Assembly: GCA_003194525.1 (NCBI GenBank)
Contig: NBIV01000287.1
Location: forward strand, 35,806-99,805
Length of the DNA: 64,000 nucleotides
Direction: 5' to 3'
Source: Gracilariopsis chorda
Lineage: Eukaryota > Rhodophyta > Florideophyceae > Gracilariales > Gracilariaceae
Each line of letters opens with the position of its first letter. The stretch's first letter is position 1. The notes under the pieces were generated by a model, which saw only the letters and a list, made by a program, of their open reading frames with translations, did no database searches and had not been told where the DNA came from. A program made the position numbers and the translations under genes. Below, one piece after another: positions 29,401-38,090 of this stretch.

Positions 29401-29870
29401 CTCGTGCAGACGTCTCGTTTGTAGTAGGAAACTTGGTTCTCCTCCGTGCAGACAATCTTTCTCTTACACGACGCTCAAGTCTCCCAAAGAAGTGGCAACC
29501 ACGTTTCATTGGCCCATTCCGCATTCGCGAAGTCTTGTCGCCAGTTACCTACTGCATTGAACTACCTGCCACCATGCGCCGAGCTCATGATGTTTTTCAT
29601 GTTTCGAGACTGAAGCTATTTCACACTAACCAGCAGGGCCCGCTGGATATTGTCATTAGCAACGATGGAACGGTTGAACAAGAAGCTTGCGCCATATTGG
29701 ATAAGAAAAAGTTCAATCGCAAAGTTTTTTACCTGGTCCACTTTGTTGGAGAAGCTCGTGAAGACGCGGTTTGGCTTCCTCGAACTTCGCTTTCGAATTG
29801 CAAGGAACTTTTGGCATCTTTTCAAAACTCTAAGACTTCGCTGGGACAGCTTCAGCCCAAAACGGGGTGA
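26379..29870 (+). CDS. pol: Gypsy-C pol (protease, RT, RNase H, integrase, chromodomain)
   Basis: The pol frame is open from the frameshift site. The first ATG, at 26466, lies just before protease and is probably not the natural start. Counting from that ATG: protease FHLDTGASHAFM (residue 17); RT with RMVCDYRGLNRI and YLDDILVYS (about 362); RNase H LATDASKYAVG (about 510); integrase zinc finger GVGHLGADKTY...CRHCQ (about 715); core D in VTFDFLTEL (about 777), D in LVSDRDPKVRS (about 838), E in DGQSENMIRTL (about 874); and a degenerate chromodomain (YLVHFVGEAREDAVWLPRTS) at the C-terminus. It is intact at 1134 codons past the ATG. It ends one base before the 3' LTR. Confidence 0.94.
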   Translation, partial: LGTSHTSATPSSSTAPPKLSAIDTAPKGEMIYEGALNGHKVAFHLDTGASHAFMSLNSARLCQLSLRASAFPFTELGNNSTVPIFFETQTHISLGDLSIPVSVYVIEMNDKDNSLPLVTVGREWLRSARPHVDWKTYNLTVQRTNGSRFNVLPRQLTPSQARVKKPTISTLSYKRLRRMAKKKGCELYALRLRPSSSVDCHPELASIVNEFRDVFKEELPYDLPPQREQDFEINLKHDQPPPVRPVIRLSNEELNLLRNTLEELLSKGLIRPSSSPFGAPVFFVKKKSGQLRMVCDYRGLNRITIPDATPLPLIDEALDQVAGAKIFTQIDLVGAYHQMRIKEEDCHKTAISTRFGSFEWRVLCFGLCNAPAAFSRLIASVLKHLNGRCLVLYLDDILVYSRTIEEHKDHLREVFAALKKHQLYAKLSKCAFGVTEVDLLGFHVSDKGVSTQERLITSIREWPTPTTLRHVQQFVGLANFYRRFVKGYASKLQPITDVIRKHAFEWSTEQDRAFAEIKTALTTAPVLAHADPDKCFVLATDASKYAVGATLSQDGHPIAFMSHRLSATESNWDTGDQELLAVMIALRTWGPYLRGRYFTLLTDHDPIRFLQSKSKLTGRQCRWLDEIQEYSFDVRHIAGKKNVVPDALSRRPDHTPPQLHSLSACMPGLHDRIRATYAADTLATELLSHLRDSSQSTPARLLRSITNFKLIDDLLYWKGTSSLRLYIPKSNLRSELMDYFHGVGHLGADKTYCSAVRSVYWPQMYGDILRFVRNCRHCQSNKSSMTCPKGLLMPLPIPNRCWEIVTFDFLTELPRSDSGHDAILVFVEKLSKYTIFVPTTKDATAKDTMALFDAHLFSKYGVPHTLVSDRDPKVRSRFWRSLMQLHNVRCNISSADHLQTDGQSENMIRTLSSMLRTSIQSSPSDWNRLLPTLEFEYNASRHGSTRRAPFEVILGYFPHTSVTRSLQHCTELSEEALNYIDRRKAFVAMARDNLATAVSKQKFYADRTRADVSFVVGNLVLLRADNLSLTRRSSLPKKWQPRFIGPFRIREVLSPVTYCIELPATMRRAHDVFHVSRLKLFHTNQQGPLDIVISNDGTVEQEACAILDKKKFNRKVFYLVHFVGEAREDAVWLPRTSLSNCKELLASFQNSKTSLGQLQPKTG

Positions 29871-29871
29871 G

Positions 29872-30141
29872 TGTAACACAGAAGACAGCCTACAAGCCAA
29901 GTCACGCCTGAACACCGTGATCGGCTTGTAGCTGTCATGTTCGCAGACAGTAGCTAGCTTGTAGCTGTCATGTTCACAGACAGTAGCTAGCTTGTAGCTG
30001 TCATGGTCACAGACAGTATCTAGTTTGTAGCGTAGTCATAGAAGTCTCCAGACTGCTACAAGACCTGTATAAAATGAGCGTCAACGGACCTTCCCCTTCA
30101 TTGGGAGAAGGGCAGACCTTATTCACCATCACTTTATTACA
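29872..30141 (+). repeat. 3' LTR of Gypsy-C
   Basis: 270 bp, one difference from the 5' LTR (C versus A in GCTACA[C/A]GACC), with the CAGGG duplication immediately after. Confidence 0.95.
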
Positions 30142-30146
30142 CAGGG

Positions 30147-30433
30147 GGCCTCATATACTGCTGGAGACCGAGGATAAACATAGCGTCAGGTGCTTGCTAT
30201 CGAAATGCCTCTCAATGAAACCAAGAGGTACGTACACTACCTATGCCTTCATGGAATGTAAGCGGGGTTATGTGAACTGCTTCGCCTTTTTCCATCAAAG
30301 GAATGTATTCCGCAGCATTCGTCTAGATATATACGATGCAATCACAGCTGCCAAAGAGATACTCGCATCCAAAAATCATCGCAGTGGGCAGAACAAAGTG
30401 ACCGCAACCCTTAAGATCGTCAAAGCGTTGTAA
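30147..30433 (+). pseudogene. piggyBac-like transposase, C-terminal cysteine-rich piece
   Basis: Continues the frame cut at 24817 after removal of one CAGGG. It contains a Cys/His cluster (RCLLSKCLSMKP, then YAFMECKRGYVNCFAFFH), as expected for the C-terminal zinc-binding domain of piggyBac transposases that recognises the element ends. The frame ends at a TAA at 30431-30433. Confidence 0.65.
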
Positions 30434-30439
30434 AAGGAA

Positions 30440-30627
30440 TAAACTTTATGCTCCTTGTATCCCATATGTGCCCCAGTCTCATCCGGCCAAGTAGATCTTA
30501 TACCTTCCAAAGTGCATCGCGGCATCTGAAATCTTCTTCCTTTTCCTAGATATCCATATCGCTCGTAGATGAAAGCTCTGTACGCTGCCTTACGACCATC
30601 GTTGTTTATAGAACTAGTCAAACCCAA
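30440..30627 (-). pseudogene. Fragment resembling the P2X7-receptor C-terminal zinc domain
   Basis: About 62 codons on the minus strand, convergent with the transposase end and inside the piggyBac boundaries. KAAYRAFIYERYGYLGKG followed by PRCTLEGIRSTWPDETGA resembles the small zinc-binding fold known from the cytosolic tail of P2X7 receptors, which is also found in many unrelated eukaryotic proteins. No start or other domain is visible, so it may be a captured exon or a second element gene. Recognised by motif memory only. Confidence 0.35.
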
Positions 30628-31589
30628 ACCAGGATATCGTTTTGCTACATTCTTTATTACAGTGGTCCCAACCTACATCCAGAAACAAGGTGTTCCGCCA
30701 CATTTTGAACACGCGACATCTTCGTTGTGTTCATTTATAACGGGTACAAACTTAGTCATCGAATCAGTGTGAACAGTTTGCTTCGTGCCCTTTTATCCAG
30801 CCGGAACGATCTCCTTCTGTTGCGCGGCACGTCCAACTATTGCCGTGTTCTGTTTGTTTCTTGTATATGCAATCGGGGGCATTCCATCATTAAGCATTCT
30901 CACTCAACTGAAGCTTGGTCTTCTAAACATTTATCTTCCGTCTTGTCTTGGGTATCCATGCCGATGCCTGAGATAGACTGTGTGTGCCACAGAGTCGTGG
31001 TCGACTGTAGTTCTTGCGGCGTAAATGCCCAGAGAAGCAAAACGCAATACAGGTACGACGGTGACAGGGGTAGTGCGGGGCGCTTTTCTTTTGTTAGCAG
31101 TATTGCAGCGGCGGTGATAGAGAGGCTACCGGTGCGGTTACAGCTGTGGTGGGGGCGTTGCAAGGTTCTTTCTCGCAAGCGTTACAGTGGCGGCAGCAAT
31201 AAAAAGGCCGCAGTGTCAGGTTGCGGTGGTGAAGCTGCGCGACGACGGTAGTGTAAAGGCCTGGCTGCAACGAGACGGGGGCGGTGTAAAGGCGACGGAT
31301 CAGGGTGATGGCGGCTGCAACAGCGTGGAATTTGTAGTGGATTATGTCATAAAAGGGTGTTGGTGTGGTGGTAATTGGCCAGGAATGGCAGCATCGAAGT
31401 GGTACTGGAGCAGTCTTGGTGGGGCGGGAACGGTAAAGGAGCGTTGATGGAAGGGACGGCTTGTGCAACGGTGGTGGTGCGGTATGATTGAGGTAAATCA
31501 CAGCATATTGTGCTGACTTCCAGTCAGATTTGCATAGAATGCCATTGAAAGCAAAATGATTGAGACAAGCGTCGTATACCAATTGGTAC
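30628..31589. other. 3' non-coding part of the piggyBac-like element
   Basis: GT-rich on the plus strand around 31040-31480. Long frames occur on both strands here but look compositional. No gene supported. Confidence 0.45.
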
Positions 31590-31638
31590 ATTCTTATCGC
31601 AACTATAGTAGCGATAAGAACTTTTAGGTTCAAAAGGG
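31590..31638 (-). repeat. Right terminal inverted repeat of the piggyBac-like element
   Basis: Read on the minus strand from TTAA it is CCCTTTTGAAC, then ten bases, then TTATCGCTACTATAGTTGCG. The inner block matches the left end with a few differences and is offset by two bases. The palindromic core CGCTACTATAGTAGCG is nearly complete in both ends. Confidence 0.75.
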
Positions 31639-31642
31639 TTAA

Positions 31643-33627
31643 TATCCAAACCTGCTTGCTTAGAAGATTTGAGATCTTACAGTAAGATTTTACTGTATAG
31701 TCCAAAGAACTGACGGGTTTGGTGAATCTACTTCACGTCATATATGTCAACGAGCCAGTCAATCAGAGCCCGATAAGCCCAGATCGCAAAAAGCGCAATA
31801 CATACAAAACCTGAGAAAGTTTTAAGGTTTTAGATTCTAGCAATCGCAAGCCATTAACCTCAAAAGGTCACTGAATTCGCTTTCGAGCTGCATAACACTT
31901 GATTTAGTCTACTACGCATGCAAAATTCAAAGCAAGGCGCCAGTTGTTTCATAATAAAGCAGTGTCGTCTGGCATACTCAACAACGGCATTGGGCATGAT
32001 AATTATGTGTGTGATTTCACGTTCATTGTGCGGAAAGTTTCTTAGAACTCCGCAAATCCAGTTTCCTCAGCATTTTATTTCAGGTATGTTTTCAATAATA
32101 ACTATCGATATTTTTCCAGCCGAATGCTTTGAGAATTTAGATCTGATTGAATCAGACAGCGAAGATGTTGGCTTTGAAAGTCGTCGCAAAAAATGTATTC
32201 TGCTCAGAACGCTGTAACTTTCAGCTCGTCTAACAACGTTTTATCGTGATGTAGACAACAGTACGTCTTTACGACTTTTCAAACGCTCTGCAACTGGTCG
32301 GCAAGAACGTAGAAGACTGACTTTTCTCTTATTAATGCTTCTTCGAAACGAACGCCAACAAGATCGTGCAAAAGTTTTTATTGAGTATCCAAAAAGAGAG
32401 AGATGTTTTGCAACAAGTTACTTGGAACACGTATCATGGAGCTTGAACCAAAACCCGATGATTTATTTTGCCATCCAGATGCCGGAGTGCGACTGAGAAT
32501 CATGGCAACTTTATCTATTGGTAAAAGGGACGAACTAACGTAAAATAAACAGGCTACAATCGCTGCCATCAATGGAATTTCATGTGGATGAGTATGTGCT
32601 GATGAACAGAGCCAAGCTTTACAGCAATCGTCAGAAGCCCAGTCAATTGTCACAGATCTCTACTTTGCTGCACCAAAGAACACAAAGAGCTCGTGGGAGA
32701 ACCGGAATTAGGCCATTCCAACGACTATTACTGCCGAGAAAGAAGATAGTACGCGCGAAGCGAGTAAGATTCCAAGACCTAGATATGGTTGTGAAAGAGT
32801 TACTTGAAGAGATGGTTCATTCTGTGTTGTCGAAAACTGCTGTGGAGACATCAGTCGAAATTGTGTACATTGACTCAAAGCAATTGGATTCTACGGGGGT
32901 AGAGCTACAAATACCGTTGTACAGGATAAGGCGCAGTACGTACAGAATGAGAAATCTGTTTTGGATGACTTTCCTGGTCTGCTCTATGATATCACCACTG
33001 ATGGGAATACATATAGGCTACAGTACTGTAGTTAATATGCATATAAGCGACACAAGCTCTACTTATCGGTGACAATGAGATGTCTAAAGTACAGAGAACC
33101 ATGAAAATGTAAGGGTGCGCTCCCGGTAAGGCTGACGGTGGACAAAAGAGCTTCGGATGTGAAGCTCAAGCTAAACCACAACCACGAGTTTGGGGTGCTA
33201 ACCGAAAAGGATCGAGTAAAGCGCGTCTAAGCAATTTGTTGCTCCACTGTGTTTCAACTACCCAATGATAAGAAACCTAAATTAACCCCTTTAATTTCAT
33301 TACCTGCTCCAAGTGACGGCGTGGACGTTTCAGGTGATTTATGTCATGCAACTCTGATCTCCAGTGTGACAAGAGCGAGAGCACACGACGTATGGTGAGG
33401 AAACGTCTGCGGGTACATGTGCACCTGGAACAGACAGAGTGATTGCAAACTCAGGCCAGCGGATAAAGGTGTTTTGGGTGCTGGGGCGGTGCGCTCACTA
33501 GAATATGTGTAAGACGTATCTGAAGTAGGTATTGAACACTGTGATGCTTAGCCTGGCGTAGTGCTCCGATTAGAATACGGAAGGGCAGACCCTTCACCAT
33601 TGCATCCGCCTTCCTGATGAGGCCAGA
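31643..33627. other. Mostly unrecognised DNA with a possible zinc-finger remnant
   Basis: No intact gene. Around 32990-33230 frames read TDGNTYRLQYCS, then MRCLKYREP, CKGALPVRLTVDK and LNHNHEFG. The spacing of Cys, Cys, His and His after a TYRL strand recalls the FLYWCH-type zinc finger found in Mutator-like elements. Stops interrupt it, so at best it is a relic. Confidence 0.3.
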
Positions 33628-34835
33628 TTACCGAAAGAGTGTTATTCGTCTTTAGATAAGACTCTGAGCCGAATCAAAAGGCATATTCTGACCCAAGGTG
33701 CTTTTAAGGACGCAAAGGCTGGTTTTATGGACAAGTACGATCATATTATTCCTGTTCATTATGTCGATCCTACAGAGAAATTCACAGAGTGCTACTTGGA
33801 TCAATAACTATGGTATGAAGCCGAGAAATGCCGGCTGTTTCCAGACTGGATTGAACCCACCCATTCTGGGCCTCCCCCTCTTCTTGTATACAAATGGGCA
33901 ACAGGAATCAACACCCATGATGTGTGGGAAAGGAAACACGCGCGAGACCATGGCTCACCTGCAAGCAAGGTTTGATCAAGTGGCCCCCAAGGTTGATCAC
34001 CTCCTACTGAACAGAATGATTCGCCTTGGAATAGATCATAATCTTGCCGACTACGTCACAGCCAAGAACAACGTGAATATCTCATTCAAAGTTATGCCTC
34101 ATAGGAACTTTTATGGACTGACTCGAGGTCTACAGTTTTCGCCTTTTGTGATGCAGTATTATGGCCTGATGGTGGACCTCCTCGTGCCTGGGCTTCGGCG
34201 CGCAACTGAGCTAGCAGGTTCTCCAACCATACCAAATGAATGGTTGACTTTCGAAAATATTGGCACGGAGATCGCTCACCCTATTCGAATGTAAGGCAGA
34301 TATATGGACCGAGTGTACATGGTTCTACGCTTCAATGTGGAGGAGTCCAGGGAGCTAATCCAGAGGTATCTCGCAGAGCATCCTGACCCAGACAATGAGA
34401 ACATTGTGGGATATCCGAACAAGAACTGCTGGCCACGAGAAGCAAGAATGAGGCTCATGAAACATGATGAAAACCTTGGTCTAACTCTTTTCTGGGACAT
34501 AAAGAATCGACTTCCCCGGTCGGTACCAGTATAATTTGGGACGACGATGCATCGTTTGTATCTGTACACTCAAAAGATACTCCAAATCTTCTGTTTGACA
34601 TGGTTGGCTTTGATGTTCGTGTTCTTCCTCGAACGCGAGAATGTGGTCTCGGACCTAGTTTGGGGCCCGGAATCACTGCTTCAAACTCAAAAGGTGATGG
34701 ATTTTTGGACTTTGCAGAACGATTTTACGAAGGAAAGAACAGTAACTGCTCATTTGCGCGTCACCGAGCAAGGTATTAGAGCGTTTGAGAATCGAGTTAG
34801 GCAGATTCTGGTTCAAACCACAACTCCTTTTGAAG
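33628..34835 (+). pseudogene. PRPF8: PRP8 splicing-factor gene fragment, decayed
   Basis: About 400 codons match the centre of PRP8, the largest and most conserved spliceosome protein. Anchors: [130 protein letters not shown] and FENRVRQILV. As I recall, this is the reverse-transcriptase-like core region of PRP8. Stops at 33805-33807 and 34292-34294, and frame changes near 33950, 34525 and 34705, make it a pseudogene. No intron is seen. It begins abruptly and runs straight into a gypsy integrase tail near 34835, so it is a fragment, possibly carried or co-copied by a retroelement. Confidence 0.85.
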
Positions 34836-35425
34836 CTCTTCCTGATTTTCGAGATCGTTTTCAAGCTGTGGCAGATGACGCAGTGTACGCCCATCAGCTT
34901 GCAAAAGCCCGCCAGAGAGCAGAAACTAGTCTTCATTTTAAGAAGCCTACGTATCAAGTTGGTGATCAAGTCTGTGTGTCGAGGAAATTCTTTTGAGATT
35001 TATACTCCAAAGCACAGAATTCTTAAAGGTACCTGCCCGAAGATATGGGCTGTTTTACATCTTGGAGCTGACTCGAAAAAACGCAGTCCGGCCGGAATTT
35101 CCCGCTAACATTCGGACTTACCTGGTAGTACATGTGTCTCATACTAAGCCACTTCGTGTGCAGTCTGTGGATATTGCGCAGCAAACTCGTTGTACGCCTT
35201 CTCCAGTTTTGGGGTCATCGACAAGCAACTTTTATAAGATGGATTGCATTCTTGCCCATCGTAGAAGAGGAAGAGGGTATCAATGTCTCACACTCATACA
35301 AAACTCTAACACGCATCACGGGCAATGGCAACCCACGAGAGACTTTTTTTGATGCAGATGGTACGCTGACCAAAGCGTTTTATGATTACATTGTGAAGAA
35401 CAACCTTCTTTCACATTTGCATTGA
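34836..35425 (+). pseudogene. Gypsy integrase C-terminus and chromodomain, joined to the PRP8 fragment
   Basis: VADDAVYAHQLAKARQRAET and YQVGDQVCVSRKFF, then YILELTRKNAVRPEFPANIR, VVHVSHTKPLRVQ, and a chromodomain (YKMDCILAHRRRGRGYQCLT, then WQPTRDFF) ending ADGTLTKAFYDYIV. This is the usual end of a chromoviral pol, spread over three frames. The rest of pol is absent upstream, its place taken by PRP8 sequence. No flanking LTR pair was found. Confidence 0.7.
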
Positions 35426-36839
35426 CGTGGTCGTCAACAGTAAAGAAGACAATGGTGCAACGGTACTAATTTGGATGGAGTGAAATTGAATGCGTACGAA
35501 CTTGTAATTGGGTGTAAGACACCCATGAGCTTCTAACTGGTCTTATAGTAAGAGTCGTGAAGGTGTCGGGAGAGCTACATATAACCGGGTTAGAGAGCAA
35601 GAAGAACAGAGAAAGAAGACCTTCGACCAGTGAGGGAATGAAGCTTCTACATTCATCTGTCTCATTGCCCTTGTTGCAGGCTTTACGCGTTCGCTACCAG
35701 AGATGCCGATTTGTACCCGAATCTGATGGCCTCTGCCTTTGCGAGCGGTGAAGCTTTGCCGACCGGGTTGATATCAGCTGGCGCAATTCGGTTCCCGATT
35801 GCAGCTCCAAAGCTGAAATCGATATTCAGCTTCTGTCTTCTGTCTCGGGTATTACTACGCGCGGTATCGCGAACACCCGGCCAGCTCGTTACTTCCAGAT
35901 CATCGCAAGACGTCATAGCGGTGCTCTTTGAAACAGAAGAAAAAACAGCGCAATTTTTCTAAACGGTACATTCTGCACCGTCTTTGCACCATCATTGCAC
36001 ATGAAATGATGGGCGGAAGATTTTTGTTACGAGGATTTGCTCGTATATGGTGACAGTAATTCAAATGTATTTTATCAACTTCATATTGTTACTTAGGCCA
36101 GCACTGTGGGAACTAATTCTTTCATATTTTCCCGGAAATGAGAGGTTGGTGCACGATGCCACCAACCTGAAAAAGTTGCAGTACAGAAAAAGAGCTCTCG
36201 GAGCCGGAGACAACCTCAGTTTGACTTCTTGAGGTCATTTTGCTTACTGCCTTTCTTGCATGTGACCTGGTTCACGTTGGCTTTTATTCGCGTATCGTTC
36301 TCGCGAATCAACACTGTTTGACATAATCTTCACTCTCATCAGATTAATTATCCATTATTGGCCTTCTCAAACAAACACTACGCGGAATGGTGGGTATACG
36401 CCGAATGTTGCATCTTTTTTGCTCTAGAATCCTACTCTCTCAAAATCGCAATGAAATGAAATGCACGATAACGATTGATGTTTCATGAAACTTGGTTCTA
36501 ATAGTTCGCTTCTGTTGTTCATGTGACTGCTTTCTATCGCACAAACCAGGCTCTCCTCTTTACGACTATGCTCAATGAAATAGCAGTCATAATATTATTA
36601 TATATTATTATTGTTTTCTGAAAGAATCGCTAAGAAACCATTTTCTCTGTGCAATATTAGAACAACACGGATACAACAAGCACACGTGTTCCAACACGTT
36701 TCAAAAAAGGGTGGTGTTACGAAGGGTTCAGGCTTGCCCTTCATCGCAACGGCCCTCAAGTGGGAAAAATACGCTGTACATATTTGAGAAGCACTTGAGC
36801 TATGTGGTACAGGTGTCTTGAGATGCCCCGCTTCGCCCA
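35426..36839. other. No gene recognised
   Basis: Short frames on both strands around 35560-35960 have no recognisable features. An AT-rich TATTATTATATATTATTATT stretch lies near 36593-36612. Confidence 0.4.
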
Positions 36840-38090
36840 ATGGTTGAGCTGAGAGCACAGAGAAGCGTAAACGGCGTATCCAATAGAGCAACAGCAACAA
36901 AGCACTTAACCAACCGTACACAAGGCGAATGCCATCATAAGACGGCGTTTGCTCTCGAAAGACAGCCAGGAGCTCACGGTATGCATCCGACACCATCACG
37001 AACGATGCGAGTCTCAGTGTCGCAATTGCACGCCGAGCGGCTTCCCGACGCATGCTCGCCGCTGTTCATCACGCTACACGATGAAGCCAAAGATATGCTG
37101 TCGGTCGTGCTGCGCGACGATCAACACGTGGTAATAACCATTCCGCTGAGCATTAAGAAGCACAGAGTAGCATTGAGAAGTGAGGTGAAGAGACATCGCG
37201 AAATAGCCGTCGACTGTCTGAAAGAGCTGCGCAACGGGGAGCAAGAGGTGCACACCACTGAGTTTATCTACGAGAGCCGCCAAGGAGAAGTGGACGAAGG
37301 AAACAGTCGTCGCATAGGTATCCGCAGGGCACTGCGGAAGGTGGTGCCTGACCTGCGCATGTGGCCAGTTCGCCTGAAGCCGTGGTGGCAAAGAACCGCT
37401 CTAGCCGAATACGCGGCGCCGTTTGGAGCGTGGATGTTGCTGGTTGGGATAGACTGCACACTGGCGGTGGTGAGTGGAAACTGGATGATACTTCTTTGTC
37501 CGCCGATATTCCTAGCGATGAACGTGTTTCCAGTCATGATCGGATACTGCATCCCCAACGGGACATGGTGGAGTACTGCTTTACTTTGCGCTTTGGCAGT
37601 GCTGACTGTGATAGGAGTATACATTACGACGTTAAGGTTATTCATCCACATGCCCTGGCCGTGGTTAACAGAGCTGGGGCACAGCGCTATAAATTTTGTC
37701 ATTTATTGTGCGGTGCTCCCGCCGACGGATAAGATCTGGGCGCAAGACGAGTTCCCACTTGCCATATCGGTGTGTACGACCGACGGACTGTTTCGACTGC
37801 ACGGAAGCAGAGTATGGAGCGAAAAGTCGTGGCATTGTGCCGTGCAGCTGTCGCAGATTCAAAAGTTCCACTCGTTCTGCCACTCGCCGTATACGCTCAA
37901 CAAGATCATGGGGAAGTACTACGTGCAGGTGCAACGCTCAGACTTCATGGAGAATTCGTACGTGTCCTTCCGTTCGAAGGATATAACCACTCACGTCGTC
38001 CCTATGCTCAATCATGCGCTGTATCAATGGCGCCAGCTTCAAGCCACGCATACCTCATACGGCACCGTTTCCCTGTTTCTGTATGAGTAG
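36840..38090 (+). CDS. Orphan multi-pass membrane protein
   Basis: An intact 416-codon ORF from the first ATG after an in-frame TGA (36819). The family is not recognised. Residues 1-55 look low in constraint, so translation might begin at Met48 or Met56. Residues 56-190 are hydrophilic and basic (IPLSIKKHRVALRSEVKRHR). Four hydrophobic segments follow at about 195-212, 215-237, 243-268 and 276-294. The C-terminal 120 residues are soluble and aromatic (QIQKFHSFCHSPYTLNKIMGK could be a lipid- or ligand-binding domain; inference). It is the only long undamaged ORF in the window without transposon features, so it may be a host gene, intronless as seen. It has no long overlapping partner. Confidence 0.6.
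   Translation: MVELRAQRSVNGVSNRATATKHLTNRTQGECHHKTAFALERQPGAHGMHPTPSRTMRVSVSQLHAERLPDACSPLFITLHDEAKDMLSVVLRDDQHVVITIPLSIKKHRVALRSEVKRHREIAVDCLKELRNGEQEVHTTEFIYESRQGEVDEGNSRRIGIRRALRKVVPDLRMWPVRLKPWWQRTALAEYAAPFGAWMLLVGIDCTLAVVSGNWMILLCPPIFLAMNVFPVMIGYCIPNGTWWSTALLCALAVLTVIGVYITTLRLFIHMPWPWLTELGHSAINFVIYCAVLPPTDKIWAQDEFPLAISVCTTDGLFRLHGSRVWSEKSWHCAVQLSQIQKFHSFCHSPYTLNKIMGKYYVQVQRSDFMENSYVSFRSKDITTHVVPMLNHALYQWRQLQATHTSYGTVSLFLYE

Larger units (their letters stand above)
24818..30141 (+). mobile_element. Gypsy-C: young, apparently complete Ty3/gypsy element
   Basis: 270-bp LTRs at both ends differ by a single base by eye, and a perfect CAGGG duplication flanks it (24813-24817, 30142-30146). 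Primer site, gag, frameshift signal, pol and a purine-rich AAAACGGGGTGAG before the 3' LTR are all present, with no disabling mutation noticed. This is the best candidate for a currently mobile element in the window. Confidence 0.95.
13080..31642 (+). mobile_element. piggyBac-like DNA transposon, split by nested LTR elements
   Basis: TTAA at 13080-13083 and again at 31639-31642 flank inverted ends that start CCCTTTTGAAC on both strands. TTAA targets and CCC-starting ends are the hallmark of the piggyBac superfamily. A transposase frame of that family lies inside in three pieces (13950-14802, 24250-24817, 30147-30433), separated by Gypsy-B and Gypsy-C. Subtracting the insertions and their duplicated target bases leaves about 3.8 kb. 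The element must predate both retroelement insertions. It cannot move by itself now, since the transposase is interrupted and carries additional frame damage. Confidence 0.8.

Noticed and set aside
31094..31705. A 203-codon minus-strand frame near the right piggyBac end
   Set aside because: Low-complexity composition, runs through the terminal repeat and TTAA, and shows no recognisable domain.
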